Source of the DNA: Reyranella humidisoli
GTDB lineage: Bacteria; Pseudomonadota; Alphaproteobacteria; Reyranellales; Reyranellaceae
Length of the DNA stretch: 64,000 nucleotides
Assembly: GCF_019039055.1 (NCBI RefSeq)
Contig: NZ_JAHOPB010000003.1
Span: 372,001-436,000, forward strand
Direction: 5' to 3'
The translations under genes and the position numbers were made by a program. This document shows positions 1-8,877 of the stretch, piece by piece (position 1 is the stretch's first letter; each line of letters opens with the position of its first letter). The notes beneath the pieces were generated by a model, which was given only the letters and a program-made list of their open reading frames with translations, ran no database searches and was not told the DNA's origin.

Positions 1-423
1 CAGTTCCGGCGTGCTTTTCGCACCGTCCATTGGCGCCAGCAGGATCAGCGGCGCACTTGCCACGTAGGCGATGGCCGCCAGCCCGTTGACCGGATCGTAG
101 CCCAGCGACTTGCCGTAGAGCGCCGGCGCCATCGCCATGGTCGAGGCGCTGAACAGGATCGTGTAACCGTCGGGCTTCGCATCGGCGACCATCGCGGTGC
201 CGATATTGCCGGTGGCGCCGGGCTTGTTCTCGACGATGACCTGCTGGCCGAGGATCTCCGAGAGCCGCGGCGCCAGCAGGCGCCCGACCACGTCGGTCGG
301 CCCACCCGCGGCAAAGGCGATGATCATGCGGATCGGCTTGTCGGGATAGGTCTGCGCGGCGGCAGGAGTGGCAAGAGCCATCGCCGCGAGCGCGGCGAGC
401 GCTCCCCGTCGTGTGAACGTCAT
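1..423 (-). CDS. Bug-family tricarboxylate transport receptor, partial (C-terminus outside window)
   Basis: Periplasmic solute receptor of the tripartite tricarboxylate transporter (TctC/Bug) family; only the first 141 codons are present because the gene runs off the left edge. The ATG at 423 follows an AGGGGGAA ribosome site. The N-terminus has an Arg-Arg pair, a short Ala/Leu-rich signal segment and an AAAQ-like cleavage site, then the family hallmark YPDKPIRMI, the AGGPTD loop, and GQQVIVENKPGA followed by DAKPDGYT. It lies 13 bases behind the next Bug gene on the same strand and closely resembles it, so the pair looks like a tandem duplication in one operon. The ligand is unknown; no TctA/TctB membrane genes are visible. 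Confidence 0.88.
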   Translation of the reverse strand, partial: MTFTRRGALAALAAMALATPAAAQTYPDKPIRMIIAFAAGGPTDVVGRLLAPRLSEILGQQVIVENKPGATGNIGTAMVADAKPDGYTILFSASTMAMAPALYGKSLGYDPVNGLAAIAYVASAPLILLAPMDGAKSTPEL

Positions 424-436
424 CGTCGTGTTCCCC

Positions 437-1411
437 CTATTCCACTTTTGCGCCCGAGGCCTTCACGATGGGCGCCCACATTGCCATCTGGTCCTCGTAG
501 AACTTCTTCGAGGTGGCCGGCGTCGACTCGACGAGATCGATGCCCGCAGCCCTCGCCTTCTCCATCATTTCCGGAGTCTTGACAGCCTGGTTGATCGCGG
601 CGTTCAGCCTGTCGACGATCGGCCTCGACGTACCGGCCGGCGCGAAGATCAGGTTCCAGGTGACAACCTCGATCGCAATACCGGTCTTCTCCTGGACGGT
701 CGGCACGTCGGGCATCGAGGCCGCGCGCCTGGTGTCGCAGACCGCCAGGATCTTCAGGCGGCCGGCATCGGCGAAGCCCTTGCTGCTGCCCAGCGTGTCG
801 ATCTGGAAGGCATGGCGCCCCGCCAGCGTGTCTTGCATGGCCGGCGCCGAACCCTTGTAGGGCACGTGCAGCGCATCGCCGCCCGCGCGCTGGGCCAGCA
901 GCAGACTGCCCATGTGGATCAGGCTACCGTTACCCGGCGACGGATAGGAATGCTTCCCCGGCTCCTTGCGCAGCGCTGCGACCAGTTCCTCAATCGAGCC
1001 GATGCCGCCGGCGGGCGCCACGACGATCATCGGGACCGTGGTGAAGTGGGCCACCGCCTCCAGGCCCTTGATCGGGTCGTAGGGCAGCTTGTCGTAAAGC
1101 GCCGGCACGATACCCATGATCGACGTGCCGACCAGCAGCGTGTAGCCGTCGGGCTTGGCGTCGGCCACGATCTGCGAGGCGATGTTGCCGGCGACGCCCG
1201 GCTTGTTGTCGACGATGACCTGCTGGCCGAGGATCTCCGTCAGCCGCTGCGCCAGCAACCGGCCGGCAATGTCGGTCGGTCCGCCCGGGGGAAAGCCGAT
1301 GACCAGCCGGATCGCGCGATCCGGATAGGTCCCCTGAGCCTGTGCCCCGGCAGTCGATGCCGCGAGTGCCAAGCCGGCGGCCAGTACGCGCCGCCGTCGG
1401 ATGACCGTCAT
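437..1411 (-). CDS. Bug-family tricarboxylate transport substrate-binding protein
   Basis: Complete 324-residue Bug/TctC periplasmic receptor. The reading frame is open further upstream, but the ATG at 1411 has GGAGGAAA just before it and opens directly on a signal peptide (RRRR, hydrophobic stretch, AQAQ), so this start was chosen. Family motifs visible are YPDRAIRLV, PPGGPTD, GQQVIVDNKPG and ADAKPDGYT, with a C-terminal YEDQMAMW segment typical of the family. Proteins of this family bind carboxylates or amides for TTT transporters, or act as orphan sensory receptors. It is transcribed divergently from the amidase at 1572, which suggests but does not prove a shared substrate. Confidence 0.92.
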   Translation of the reverse strand: MTVIRRRRVLAAGLALAASTAGAQAQGTYPDRAIRLVIGFPPGGPTDIAGRLLAQRLTEILGQQVIVDNKPGVAGNIASQIVADAKPDGYTLLVGTSIMGIVPALYDKLPYDPIKGLEAVAHFTTVPMIVVAPAGGIGSIEELVAALRKEPGKHSYPSPGNGSLIHMGSLLLAQRAGGDALHVPYKGSAPAMQDTLAGRHAFQIDTLGSSKGFADAGRLKILAVCDTRRAASMPDVPTVQEKTGIAIEVVTWNLIFAPAGTSRPIVDRLNAAINQAVKTPEMMEKARAAGIDLVESTPATSKKFYEDQMAMWAPIVKASGAKVE

Positions 1412-1571
1412 TGTTTTGTTTCCTCCGCTTTGCCGCGAGTTTAGGGCGCTGCAGGCGTCATGCAATGGAGGCGGGTCGCGTGGCGAACATCTCCTGAAAT
1501 TCCGGACTAATCCAAATCGTGTAAAGATGATCGAGCTGCAAATCTTGGCATTGGCAACAAGGGTGATTGTC

Positions 1572-3167
1572 GTGACCGAATCCTCGAAGAGCGCCCGGAT
1601 CGCGGTCGACAATGCTTCGCTCGCCGACCTGCGGGAGGCGCTGACACAGGGACGCGCCACATCCAGCGAACTGACCCAGGCCTACCTCGCCCGCATCGAG
1701 GCCTATGACCGGAACGGCCCAGGCCTGAACTCCGTGCGCGTCACCAATCCAGATGCCCTGTCGATCGCCGCCGGCCTGGACGCCGTGAAGCCCTCGGCCG
1801 AACGGCCGCTCGCGGGCCTGCCGATCCTGGTGAAGGACAACATCGCCACCGGCGACAGGCAGCCCACCACCGCGGGCTCGCTGGCGTTGGCGGGAGCCCA
1901 TGCCCGGGACGACGCCCCCGTTGTCAGGAGGTTGCGGGACGCCGGGGCGGTCATCCTGGGCAAGGCGAACCTCACCGAATTCGCCAACGTCCTCGCGATG
2001 GGCATGCCGTCGGGTTACAGTTCGATCGCGGGCTATGTCCGGAACCCCTATTCGCCAAAGCTCATGGACGACCACGCGCCGGTCGTGCTGCCCGGCGGAT
2101 CGAGCGCCGGCTCGGCGGTCGCGGTTGCCGCCGGCCTTTGCGCCGCGGCGATCGGCACCGAGACCTCGGGCTCGCTGCTGAGCCCCGCCACCCAGAACGG
2201 CGTCGTCACCGTGAAGCCGACGGTCGGGCTGATCAGCCGCAGCGGCATCATCCCGATCTCGCACAGCCAGGACACCGCCGGTCCGATGACCCGCACCGTG
2301 CGGGATTCGGCGATCCTGCTGAACGTGCTGGCGGCGCGCGACCCGGACGATCCGGCGACGTATCTGCTGCAGCGGCCAGAAGACTATACAGCGAGTCTCG
2401 ACAAGGACGGCCTGAAGGGCGCGCGTATCGGCGTGCCCAGCGATCCGGCCGATCCGCTCAACGACCCGTTCTATGGTCCGCTGTCGTCGCGCGGCAAGGA
2501 TGTGATGGCCCAGGCGATCAAGGTGCTGGAAGACCTCGGCGCCTTTGTCGTACGTGCGGCCATTCCGGCCATCGGCTGGATCGGCGGCCCGGGCACGACC
2601 ATGCCGGTGCTCAACCGCAATCCCTTCAGCCCCGGCAAGGGTACGCCGGGTCCCGCGTCCGTCGTCTTCCTCTACGAGCTGAAGCGCGATCTCAACCTCT
2701 ACCTGCGCGACTGGGCGACCCGCACGCAGATCAAGACCATGGCCGACGTGATCGCGTTCAACACGGCGAACGCCGACAGAGCCTTGCGCTATGGACAGGA
2801 CCTGTTCCTGGCAGCCGAGCAGACATTGGGCGATCTCTCGGAGCCGGAATACAGGTCGGCGCGCGCGATGGACCTGATGGCCGCCAAGGACCGCGGCATG
2901 GATGCCTATATGAGCCGGCACAGGCTCGACGCCGTGGTGTTCCCCGGCGCCAGCGGCGCGGCCATCGCGGCCAAGCCGGGCTATCCGAGCGTCCAGGTGC
3001 CGGCCGGTTTCATCTCCGGTGTCGGCAAGACGGAAACGCCCGACTATCCGCTCGGCCTCACCTTCGCCGGCCGCGCCTGGAGCGAGGCCACGCTGCTGCG
3101 CCTCGCCTACGCCTTCGAACAGGCGACCAACGCGCGCCGCCCGCCGCCGGATCTGCCGGCGTTGTAG
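1572..3167 (+). CDS. Amidase (amidase-signature family)
   Basis: Amidase-signature hydrolase of about 531 residues, likely cytosolic, cleaving a carboxamide. The Ser-cisSer-Lys triad is readable: Lys88 in ILVKDN, Ser177 in the GGSSAGS loop and Ser201 in GTETSGSL, a spacing that matches the family. Start choice is uncertain. The GTG at 1572 has an AAGGG site nine bases upstream, while the in-frame ATG at 1527 has none; an even longer open frame reaches 1401 but would overlap the divergent Bug gene. The sequence resembles general amidases rather than GatA, and no gatB or gatC is nearby. Substrate unknown. Confidence 0.88.
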   Translation: MTESSKSARIAVDNASLADLREALTQGRATSSELTQAYLARIEAYDRNGPGLNSVRVTNPDALSIAAGLDAVKPSAERPLAGLPILVKDNIATGDRQPTTAGSLALAGAHARDDAPVVRRLRDAGAVILGKANLTEFANVLAMGMPSGYSSIAGYVRNPYSPKLMDDHAPVVLPGGSSAGSAVAVAAGLCAAAIGTETSGSLLSPATQNGVVTVKPTVGLISRSGIIPISHSQDTAGPMTRTVRDSAILLNVLAARDPDDPATYLLQRPEDYTASLDKDGLKGARIGVPSDPADPLNDPFYGPLSSRGKDVMAQAIKVLEDLGAFVVRAAIPAIGWIGGPGTTMPVLNRNPFSPGKGTPGPASVVFLYELKRDLNLYLRDWATRTQIKTMADVIAFNTANADRALRYGQDLFLAAEQTLGDLSEPEYRSARAMDLMAAKDRGMDAYMSRHRLDAVVFPGASGAAIAAKPGYPSVQVPAGFISGVGKTETPDYPLGLTFAGRAWSEATLLRLAYAFEQATNARRPPPDLPAL

Positions 3168-3206
3168 CGAAGGGGCGCGAGCGCCGGCTTCGCCGACCTC
3201 AGAAAT

Positions 3207-3347
3207 TTAACCCGTCGTCTCGACCGCAGCGCGGAGCGCGGAGTGGAGAGACCTTGCCTCAACGATTTGCCGGCCTTCAGTGGAGCGAAGGTCTCTCCAC
3301 TACGCACCCTCGGTGCTTCGGTCGAGACGACGGGGATTGGTGGTTAA
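3207..3347. repeat. Nested inverted repeat between amidase and ggt
   Basis: Two nested perfect inverted repeats fill the convergent intergenic gap. Outer arms of 15 bases are at 3211-3225 (CCCGTCGTCTCGACC) and 3320-3334; inner arms of 13 bases are at 3243-3255 (GTGGAGAGACCTT) and 3288-3300. A further TTAACC/GGTTAA match extends the symmetry to 3207 and 3347 and supplies the TAA stop of the ggt-like gene. No U-tract follows, so this looks like a dispersed REP-like element rather than a simple terminator, although it could block read-through between the converging genes. Confidence 0.75.
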
Positions 3348-4960
3348 ACCGCGATCACAACACCGTCGTGCCCCGGGTCGGCGCCGCCATCCAATCCGTC
3401 TTCATGGATGCGGATGCCGTGGACGGCGGCGAAGCCGAAGCCGTAGGGGCTGCGGACGACCGGATAGCCCTGCCCCTGCAGTTCGCGCTCCACGCGGCCC
3501 TGGATGCGGTTAGAGATGTCGATCGCGTCCGAGGTCGCGGAGAAGCGCGGCGCGCTCACCGCCTCGACCATCGTCATGTCGAAGTCGAGGGCGTTCAGGA
3601 TGACGTGCAGCACGCCCATGGCGATCTGTGTGGCGCCGGGCGCGCCGATGATCAGGTGCGGCTTGCCGTCCTTGAAGATGATCGACGGCACGACCGAGCT
3701 GAACCGCGCCTTGCCCGGCGCGATCGATCCGGCGCGGCCCGGGCGCGGGTCGAATACGCCCATGCAGCCGTTGTACATGAAGCCGAGGCCCGGCGTGATC
3801 ACGCCCGAGGGCATGCCCAGCGAGTGGGTCATGGTGAAACAGTTGCCGTCCTTGTCGAGCACGGAGATGTGCGTCGTGTCCTTGGAGACCGCGCCTGAGT
3901 TGAACCGCGTGACGCTGGCCTTCTCCCCGCGCGCGATCTCGCCCGCCATCGCCTTGGCATAGGCCTTCGAGGTCAGTTCACCGACCGGCACGGTGACGAA
4001 CTTCGGATCTCCGACCTTGGCGTCCTTGTCGATGGTCGCCCGCTTCATTGCTTCCGCCACGATGCGCACGTGCTCAGTCGAGCCATGCTCCAGGCTGCCG
4101 ATGTCGAAGTTCTCCAGGATGTTCAGCATCTCTATCAGCATCACGCCGCCGCCCGGCGGCTGGTTGGTCGAGACCTTGTAGCCGCGATATTCGCCCCAGA
4201 GCGGTTCGTTGCGGACGGTCCGCCACGCCTTGAGATCCTCGATCGACAGCAGCGCGTCGTTCTTCTTCATGTCCTCCGCGATCGCGTGGGCGATCTCGCC
4301 GGAATAGAAGACGTCGGCGCCGCCCTGGGCGATGGCGCGCAGCGTCTGGCCGTAGTCGCGGTTGACGACCCGGTCGCCCACCCGCTTGGGCACGCCGTCG
4401 GGTCGGCAGTAGAGCTCTCGCGCCGCCGGCGTAAAGCCGGTGCGCTCGAAGTTCGGGGCGCGGCCGAAGGCTCCGTCGTCGGCCCACCAGAAATGGACGT
4501 GCGGCCGCACCGTCCAGCCGCTCTCGGCCCAGGCGATGGCCGGCTCGACGATGCGCGACCAAGGCAGGCTGCCATGCTCCCTGTGCGCGTCGTAATACAT
4601 CTTGAGGTTCGCCGGCGCGCAGATCGACTGGTAGCCGATGTCGTTCACCCTTCCCTTCAGGATGAAGCCGTAGCCGTCGCGCGCCTCGCTCTCGATCAGG
4701 TTAGCCCACATGTCGGGCCGCGCCGCGAGCGGCGCCGGCGCATGGGCGTCGATGTAGCCGTGGAACTTCTTGCCCGGCATGTAGATGCCGCAGGAGCCGA
4801 AACCCGCGATGCCGCACATCTGCGGATCGACGACTCCCTGCACCAGCGCGCAGGCGATACCGGCATCGACGGCGTTGCCGCCCTCGCGCAAGACGTCGGC
4901 CCCCGCCTCCGTCGGCTCGGGCTGCGGGGCCACGATCATCGCCTGCTTCTTGTACCGCAC
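3344..4960 (-). CDS. ggt: Gamma-glutamyltransferase family protein
   Basis: N-terminal-nucleophile hydrolase of the gamma-glutamyltranspeptidase family, 538 residues, expected to self-cleave into large and small subunits. The processing site is clear: Thr362-Thr363-His-Ile-Ser followed by LDKDGN, so Thr362 would become the nucleophile. N-terminal GGNAVDAGIA and the small-subunit PGKARFSSVVPS and GAPGATQI blocks are also family-typical. GTG start at 4960 with GGAGGAAC upstream. No signal peptide is visible, so it probably acts in the cytoplasm, unlike classical glutathione-degrading GGT; an acylase or amide-hydrolysing role is possible. It converges on the amidase. Confidence 0.9.
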   Translation of the reverse strand: MRYKKQAMIVAPQPEPTEAGADVLREGGNAVDAGIACALVQGVVDPQMCGIAGFGSCGIYMPGKKFHGYIDAHAPAPLAARPDMWANLIESEARDGYGFILKGRVNDIGYQSICAPANLKMYYDAHREHGSLPWSRIVEPAIAWAESGWTVRPHVHFWWADDGAFGRAPNFERTGFTPAARELYCRPDGVPKRVGDRVVNRDYGQTLRAIAQGGADVFYSGEIAHAIAEDMKKNDALLSIEDLKAWRTVRNEPLWGEYRGYKVSTNQPPGGGVMLIEMLNILENFDIGSLEHGSTEHVRIVAEAMKRATIDKDAKVGDPKFVTVPVGELTSKAYAKAMAGEIARGEKASVTRFNSGAVSKDTTHISVLDKDGNCFTMTHSLGMPSGVITPGLGFMYNGCMGVFDPRPGRAGSIAPGKARFSSVVPSIIFKDGKPHLIIGAPGATQIAMGVLHVILNALDFDMTMVEAVSAPRFSATSDAIDISNRIQGRVERELQGQGYPVVRSPYGFGFAAVHGIRIHEDGLDGGADPGHDGVVIAV

Positions 4961-4991
4961 GTCGGTTCCTCCAACTCTTTGTTGGCGCGAC

Positions 4992-6161
4992 TCAATCCCA
5001 ACCGTTGCGCTTGCGCAATATCGCAGTCGACGGCGCCAGCGCGAGGCCCTTGCCCTGCACCGTGGGCAGCCATTCGGCGAGCGCCTGCAGCGTGGCGTCG
5101 TGCGGATGGCCGATCGCCACCACGAAGCCCTGCCGACGCGCCACGGCCTCCGTCTCGGCGAGCTTGCGGCGCACCGACTCCAGCGTCTCCTCGTCGTCGA
5201 GGAAGACGTGGCGCACGATCGACGGCACGCCGAACTCCTGCGCCGTCTGGTCGCCCACCGACTGCGGCGTCGTGCGCGAATCGAGGAACATCAGCCCGCG
5301 CGGCTTGAGCTGGCGCATCACCAGGTCCATGCCGCGTCGACTTGCGGTGAAGCGGCTGCCCATATGGTTGTTGATGCCGACATAGCCGCCGAAGCTCTCG
5401 AGCGCGATCAGCAGCCGCTGGCGCAGCTCGGCGTCGGACATCGACACCATCAGGGCGCCCGGGCCGGGATCGTTGCGGCCGTTGGGCTCCATCGGCATGT
5501 GCAGCATCAGCTCGTGTCCGCGCGCCCGCGCGGCGCGCGCCTGCTCCGGCAGGTCCTTGGCGTACGGCAGGAAGGACATGGTCATCGGGCCCGGCAGCTC
5601 CCAGGCGCGCTTCGAGCGCGCGCGGTCGAGGCCGACATCGTCGATCACGATCGCGATCAGCGGCCGGCTGCTGAGGTCGCGAAAGGGCACCGCATTGCGG
5701 CGCCAGGTCTGTTCGGCCGACAGGGCCGCGGCAACCTGCTTCGCTCGCGGCTTCTCCTCGAACGTCGGCAACGGCTTTCCCGGTTCGGCTTCCGAATATT
5801 TGGGAAAGCCCGGGATATCCTCGATGCGAGCGTATTTCGCTTCCGGTTGCGCGGGCTGCGATGCGGCATTGCGCTTCATGTCTTCAAGCGTATCGCGCGC
5901 CACTCGATCGCTGCCGCGCAGATCGAGTCGCTCGGCGATCCAGTAGCCGCCCAGGATGCTGCCGAAGAACAGCACGACCACGGCGATGACGATCGAGTGC
6001 CAACGATGCCCGGAGATCCACGCAGCGAGCGCGTCGTAACGGAACAGCAGACGATCGACGAACCCGGGCCCGCGCCTCGGACTCCTTCTGTTCGTCTTCC
6101 CGCTTCTGTTCTTCCTCGACGCCATCTGAGAGTTATGCCCTAACCTCTTGGCCGAGGCCAC
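4992..6161 (-). CDS. Divergent polysaccharide deacetylase family protein, membrane anchored
   Basis: 389 residues. A very basic N-terminus (about residues 1-40) is followed by one membrane segment (about 54-75), a Pro/Lys-rich linker, and a C-terminal domain beginning at PLIAIVIDDVG that matches the divergent polysaccharide deacetylase family (PF04748, YibQ-like). Conserved-looking blocks include SFLPYA, HELMLHMPMEP and NNHMGSRFT. Such proteins sit in the inner membrane facing the periplasm and are thought to act on cell-wall or surface glycans; the substrate is not established. The GTG start at 6161 has a GAGG site; an ATG twelve codons later is an alternative. It lies 30 bases beyond the start of its downstream neighbour's stop, on the same strand as ggt. 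Confidence 0.83.
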   Translation of the reverse strand: MASAKRLGHNSQMASRKNRSGKTNRRSPRRGPGFVDRLLFRYDALAAWISGHRWHSIVIAVVVLFFGSILGGYWIAERLDLRGSDRVARDTLEDMKRNAASQPAQPEAKYARIEDIPGFPKYSEAEPGKPLPTFEEKPRAKQVAAALSAEQTWRRNAVPFRDLSSRPLIAIVIDDVGLDRARSKRAWELPGPMTMSFLPYAKDLPEQARAARARGHELMLHMPMEPNGRNDPGPGALMVSMSDAELRQRLLIALESFGGYVGINNHMGSRFTASRRGMDLVMRQLKPRGLMFLDSRTTPQSVGDQTAQEFGVPSIVRHVFLDDEETLESVRRKLAETEAVARRQGFVVAIGHPHDATLQALAEWLPTVQGKGLALAPSTAILRKRNGWD

Positions 6162-6191
6162 TATTTCGCCTCAATCCAGCGTTGTTCGTGG

Positions 6192-8873
6192 CTATACGCT
6201 CGCCAGCGACTTGATGAGCCGGATGTCGGGTTCGCCGGAACGGCCGCTTTCGCGGCGGAAGCCGAGATGCTTGGCGAGATCGAGCATCTTGCTGTTCTCG
6301 CGCAGCACATGGCCGACGACGCGCTTGATGCCGCGCGTCTTGCCGTAGATCAGCACATGCCTCAGCAACAGCTCGCCATAACCACGTCCCTGGCGATCGG
6401 ATGCGACCGTCAACGCGAACTCGGCCTGCTGGAAATCGGGATCGGCCACGAGCCGGCCGACGCCCACCAGGTCCTTGCCGCCTTCGAGCAGCAGGAAGGC
6501 CATCTCCCGGTCGTAGTCGATCTGCGTCAATCGCGCGGCGAGTTCGTGGCTCATCTCGCGCAGGGGACCAAAGAAGCGCATGCGCACGTCCTCGGGTGTC
6601 ATGCGCCGCGTGAAGGCACGCAGCATCGGCTCGTCGTCAGGACGGATCGGCCGCAGCCTAAGCTTCTCGCCGCGATGCTCGACCTCGGTTTCCAGTTCGA
6701 CCGGATAGGGCCGGATGGCGAAGCGCGCCGCCCGCTCCGGCCCCTTCTTCAGGCGCTGCACCACGATGCGCGCATCGAGCGCGATCACGCCGTCAGCGTC
6801 GGCCAGCAGCGGATTGATGTCGAGTTCGGCGATCTCGCCCACATCCGCGATGAGCTGCGAGAGACGGATCATCACCTCGCCAACGGCGGCCCGGTCCGCC
6901 GGGGCGCGGTCACGGTAGCCGCGCAGCAGCCTGTCGACTCTCGTCCGGCTGAGCGCATCCTCGGCCAGCACGGGATCGAGCGGCGGCAGCGCCAGCGCCT
7001 TGTCGTCGATCACCTCGGCCGCCACGCCGCCATGCCCCACCAGGATGATGGGCCCGAATACCGCATCCTCGGCTGCGCCCAGGATCAGTTCGACCGCGTG
7101 CGGGCGGCGGATCATCGGCTGGACCACGAACCCGTCGATGCGCGCCTTGTTGGCGACGACCAGCACCTTGCCGGTCATCTCGCGCACGGCATCGAGAACG
7201 GCCTGCTCGGACATCAGGTCGAGCGCCACGCCGCCGACATCGGTCTTGTGGGTGATGTCGCGCGACAGGATCTTCACCGCGACAGGAAAGCCGATGCGCA
7301 CCGCCGCCGCGGCGGCACCGGCGGCGTCGCGCACGATCTCGGTCGGCACGACGGGAATGCCGTAGGCCGCCAAAACGCGCTTGGCTTCCGGCTCGGTCAG
7401 CACCGAGCGCTTCTCGGCGAGCGCGCCCTGCACGATCGCACGCACGAGGTCGGTGTCGGAACGGACTTCCGGCACGGAAGGCGGCGTGCGCTGCAGGGCC
7501 CGCTGGCCGCGACGATACTCCACCAGGTGCATGAAGCCGCGCACGGCGCGCAATGGGGTGTCGTAGGCCGGGATCCCGGCGTCGTGCAGCACGTTGCGGC
7601 CCGCCTGGGCCTCCGGACCGCCGATCCAGCAGCCGATCACCGGCACGACCTTCGCGCCGGGGGCGCCGACGATGGCGCGTGCGACCTCGACCGACGAGGT
7701 GAGCGCCGTCGGCACGTTCATGGCCAGCACGGCGCCGACGCCGCGATCGTCCGCCAGCCCGTTCAGCGCCGCGGCGTAGCGTGCGCCGTCGGCATCGCCC
7801 ACGATGTCGACGGGATTGGCACGCGACCAGGCGCGCGGCATCTGCTTATCGAGGTTCCCGATTGTGCGCGGCAGCAAGGTCGCGAGTTCGCCGCCCTCGT
7901 CCATCAGCAGGTCGGTGGCAATGATGCCCGCGCCGCCGCCGTTGGTCAGGATCGCCAGTCGCTCGCTGCGTGGCGCGATGCTGTGGCCCAGCGTCTCCGC
8001 CGCATCGAACAGTTCGCCAAGGCCCAGGACGCGCACCAGGCCGGCGCGCGCGAAAGCCGCGTCATAAACGGCGGCCGATCCCGCCATCGAGCCAGTATGC
8101 GACGCCGTCGCCTGTGCCGCCGCGGCATGACGCCCGCCCTTGAGGACGATGACGGGCTTGATGCGCGCCAACCCGCGCGCCGCCGACATGAACTTGCGCG
8201 CCTGCGTGATGCCCTCGACGTACATGAGCACGGCGCGCGTCTCGAGGTCCCGCGCAAGCATGTCGAGTACGTCGCCGAAATCGACGTCGGCCATGTCGCC
8301 CATCGAGATCAGGTGGGAGAAGCCGATGCCCTGCGCCACGCCCCAGTCCGCGAGCCCGGCCAGTACGGCGCCGGACTGCGCCACGGCGGCGATGCGCCCG
8401 CCCTTCAGGCGCGTCGGTCCGAAACTCGCGTTGAGGCCAAGCCCAGGTGCGGCGTAGCCGATGCAGTTGGGGCCGATGATGCGCAGCAGATGCGGCTTGG
8501 CGGCGTTGAGCAGCCGCTGGCGCCACCGGGCATTCACTGCCCCGGCATCCGGGCCGCTGCCCGGCCCGGCGCTGATCACCACCGCGGCGTGCGTGCCCGC
8601 CTGGCCCAGCGCCGTGATCAGGGCGGGGATCGTTTCGGCCGGCGTCATGATGACGGCGAGGTCGGCGGGCTCCGGCAGGTCGGAGACGCGCTTGAAGACC
8701 GTGCGGCCGGCGATCGTGCCGCCCTTGCGGTTGACCAGGTGGATATCGCCCTTGAAACCGCCGGCCAGGAGATTGTGGGTGACGGCTGCGCCCACGGAGC
8801 CGGGGCGTTCGCTGGCACCAATGGCGACGACCGAGCGTGGCGCCATCAGGGAATCGAGATTTCGGGTGGACAT
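6192..8873 (-). CDS. Acyl-CoA ligase (ADP-forming)/GNAT acetyltransferase fusion, Pat-like
   Basis: 893-residue fusion. The order is CoA-binding domain (about 1-130, with VAIGASERPGSVG), succinyl-CoA-ligase-like domains (about 145-450), ATP-grasp (about 480-690, ending LDINPLLAD) and a C-terminal GNAT domain (about 730-893, acetyl-CoA loop RQGRGYGE). This is the layout of protein lysine acetyltransferase Pat/YfiQ, which acetylates and silences acyl-CoA synthetases. His259 in SHTGSMAG sits where active ADP-forming ligases carry their phospho-histidine, so the ligase half may still be catalytic. An AMP-forming acyl-CoA synthetase is encoded close by at 9846 and is a natural target candidate (inference). 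ATG start four bases after the EamA stop. Confidence 0.9.
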   Translation of the reverse strand: MSTRNLDSLMAPRSVVAIGASERPGSVGAAVTHNLLAGGFKGDIHLVNRKGGTIAGRTVFKRVSDLPEPADLAVIMTPAETIPALITALGQAGTHAAVVISAGPGSGPDAGAVNARWRQRLLNAAKPHLLRIIGPNCIGYAAPGLGLNASFGPTRLKGGRIAAVAQSGAVLAGLADWGVAQGIGFSHLISMGDMADVDFGDVLDMLARDLETRAVLMYVEGITQARKFMSAARGLARIKPVIVLKGGRHAAAAQATASHTGSMAGSAAVYDAAFARAGLVRVLGLGELFDAAETLGHSIAPRSERLAILTNGGGAGIIATDLLMDEGGELATLLPRTIGNLDKQMPRAWSRANPVDIVGDADGARYAAALNGLADDRGVGAVLAMNVPTALTSSVEVARAIVGAPGAKVVPVIGCWIGGPEAQAGRNVLHDAGIPAYDTPLRAVRGFMHLVEYRRGQRALQRTPPSVPEVRSDTDLVRAIVQGALAEKRSVLTEPEAKRVLAAYGIPVVPTEIVRDAAGAAAAAVRIGFPVAVKILSRDITHKTDVGGVALDLMSEQAVLDAVREMTGKVLVVANKARIDGFVVQPMIRRPHAVELILGAAEDAVFGPIILVGHGGVAAEVIDDKALALPPLDPVLAEDALSRTRVDRLLRGYRDRAPADRAAVGEVMIRLSQLIADVGEIAELDINPLLADADGVIALDARIVVQRLKKGPERAARFAIRPYPVELETEVEHRGEKLRLRPIRPDDEPMLRAFTRRMTPEDVRMRFFGPLREMSHELAARLTQIDYDREMAFLLLEGGKDLVGVGRLVADPDFQQAEFALTVASDRQGRGYGELLLRHVLIYGKTRGIKRVVGHVLRENSKMLDLAKHLGFRRESGRSGEPDIRLIKSLASV

Positions 8874-8877
8874 GGCG

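Noticed and set aside
45..314. Minus-strand frame of 89 codons at the left edge
   Set aside because: It is out of frame with the Bug receptor, whose signal peptide and family motifs are intact in the other frame.
1401..1571. N-terminal extension of the amidase to 1401 or 1527
   Set aside because: No ribosome site and no conserved residues; the 1401 start would overlap the divergent receptor gene.
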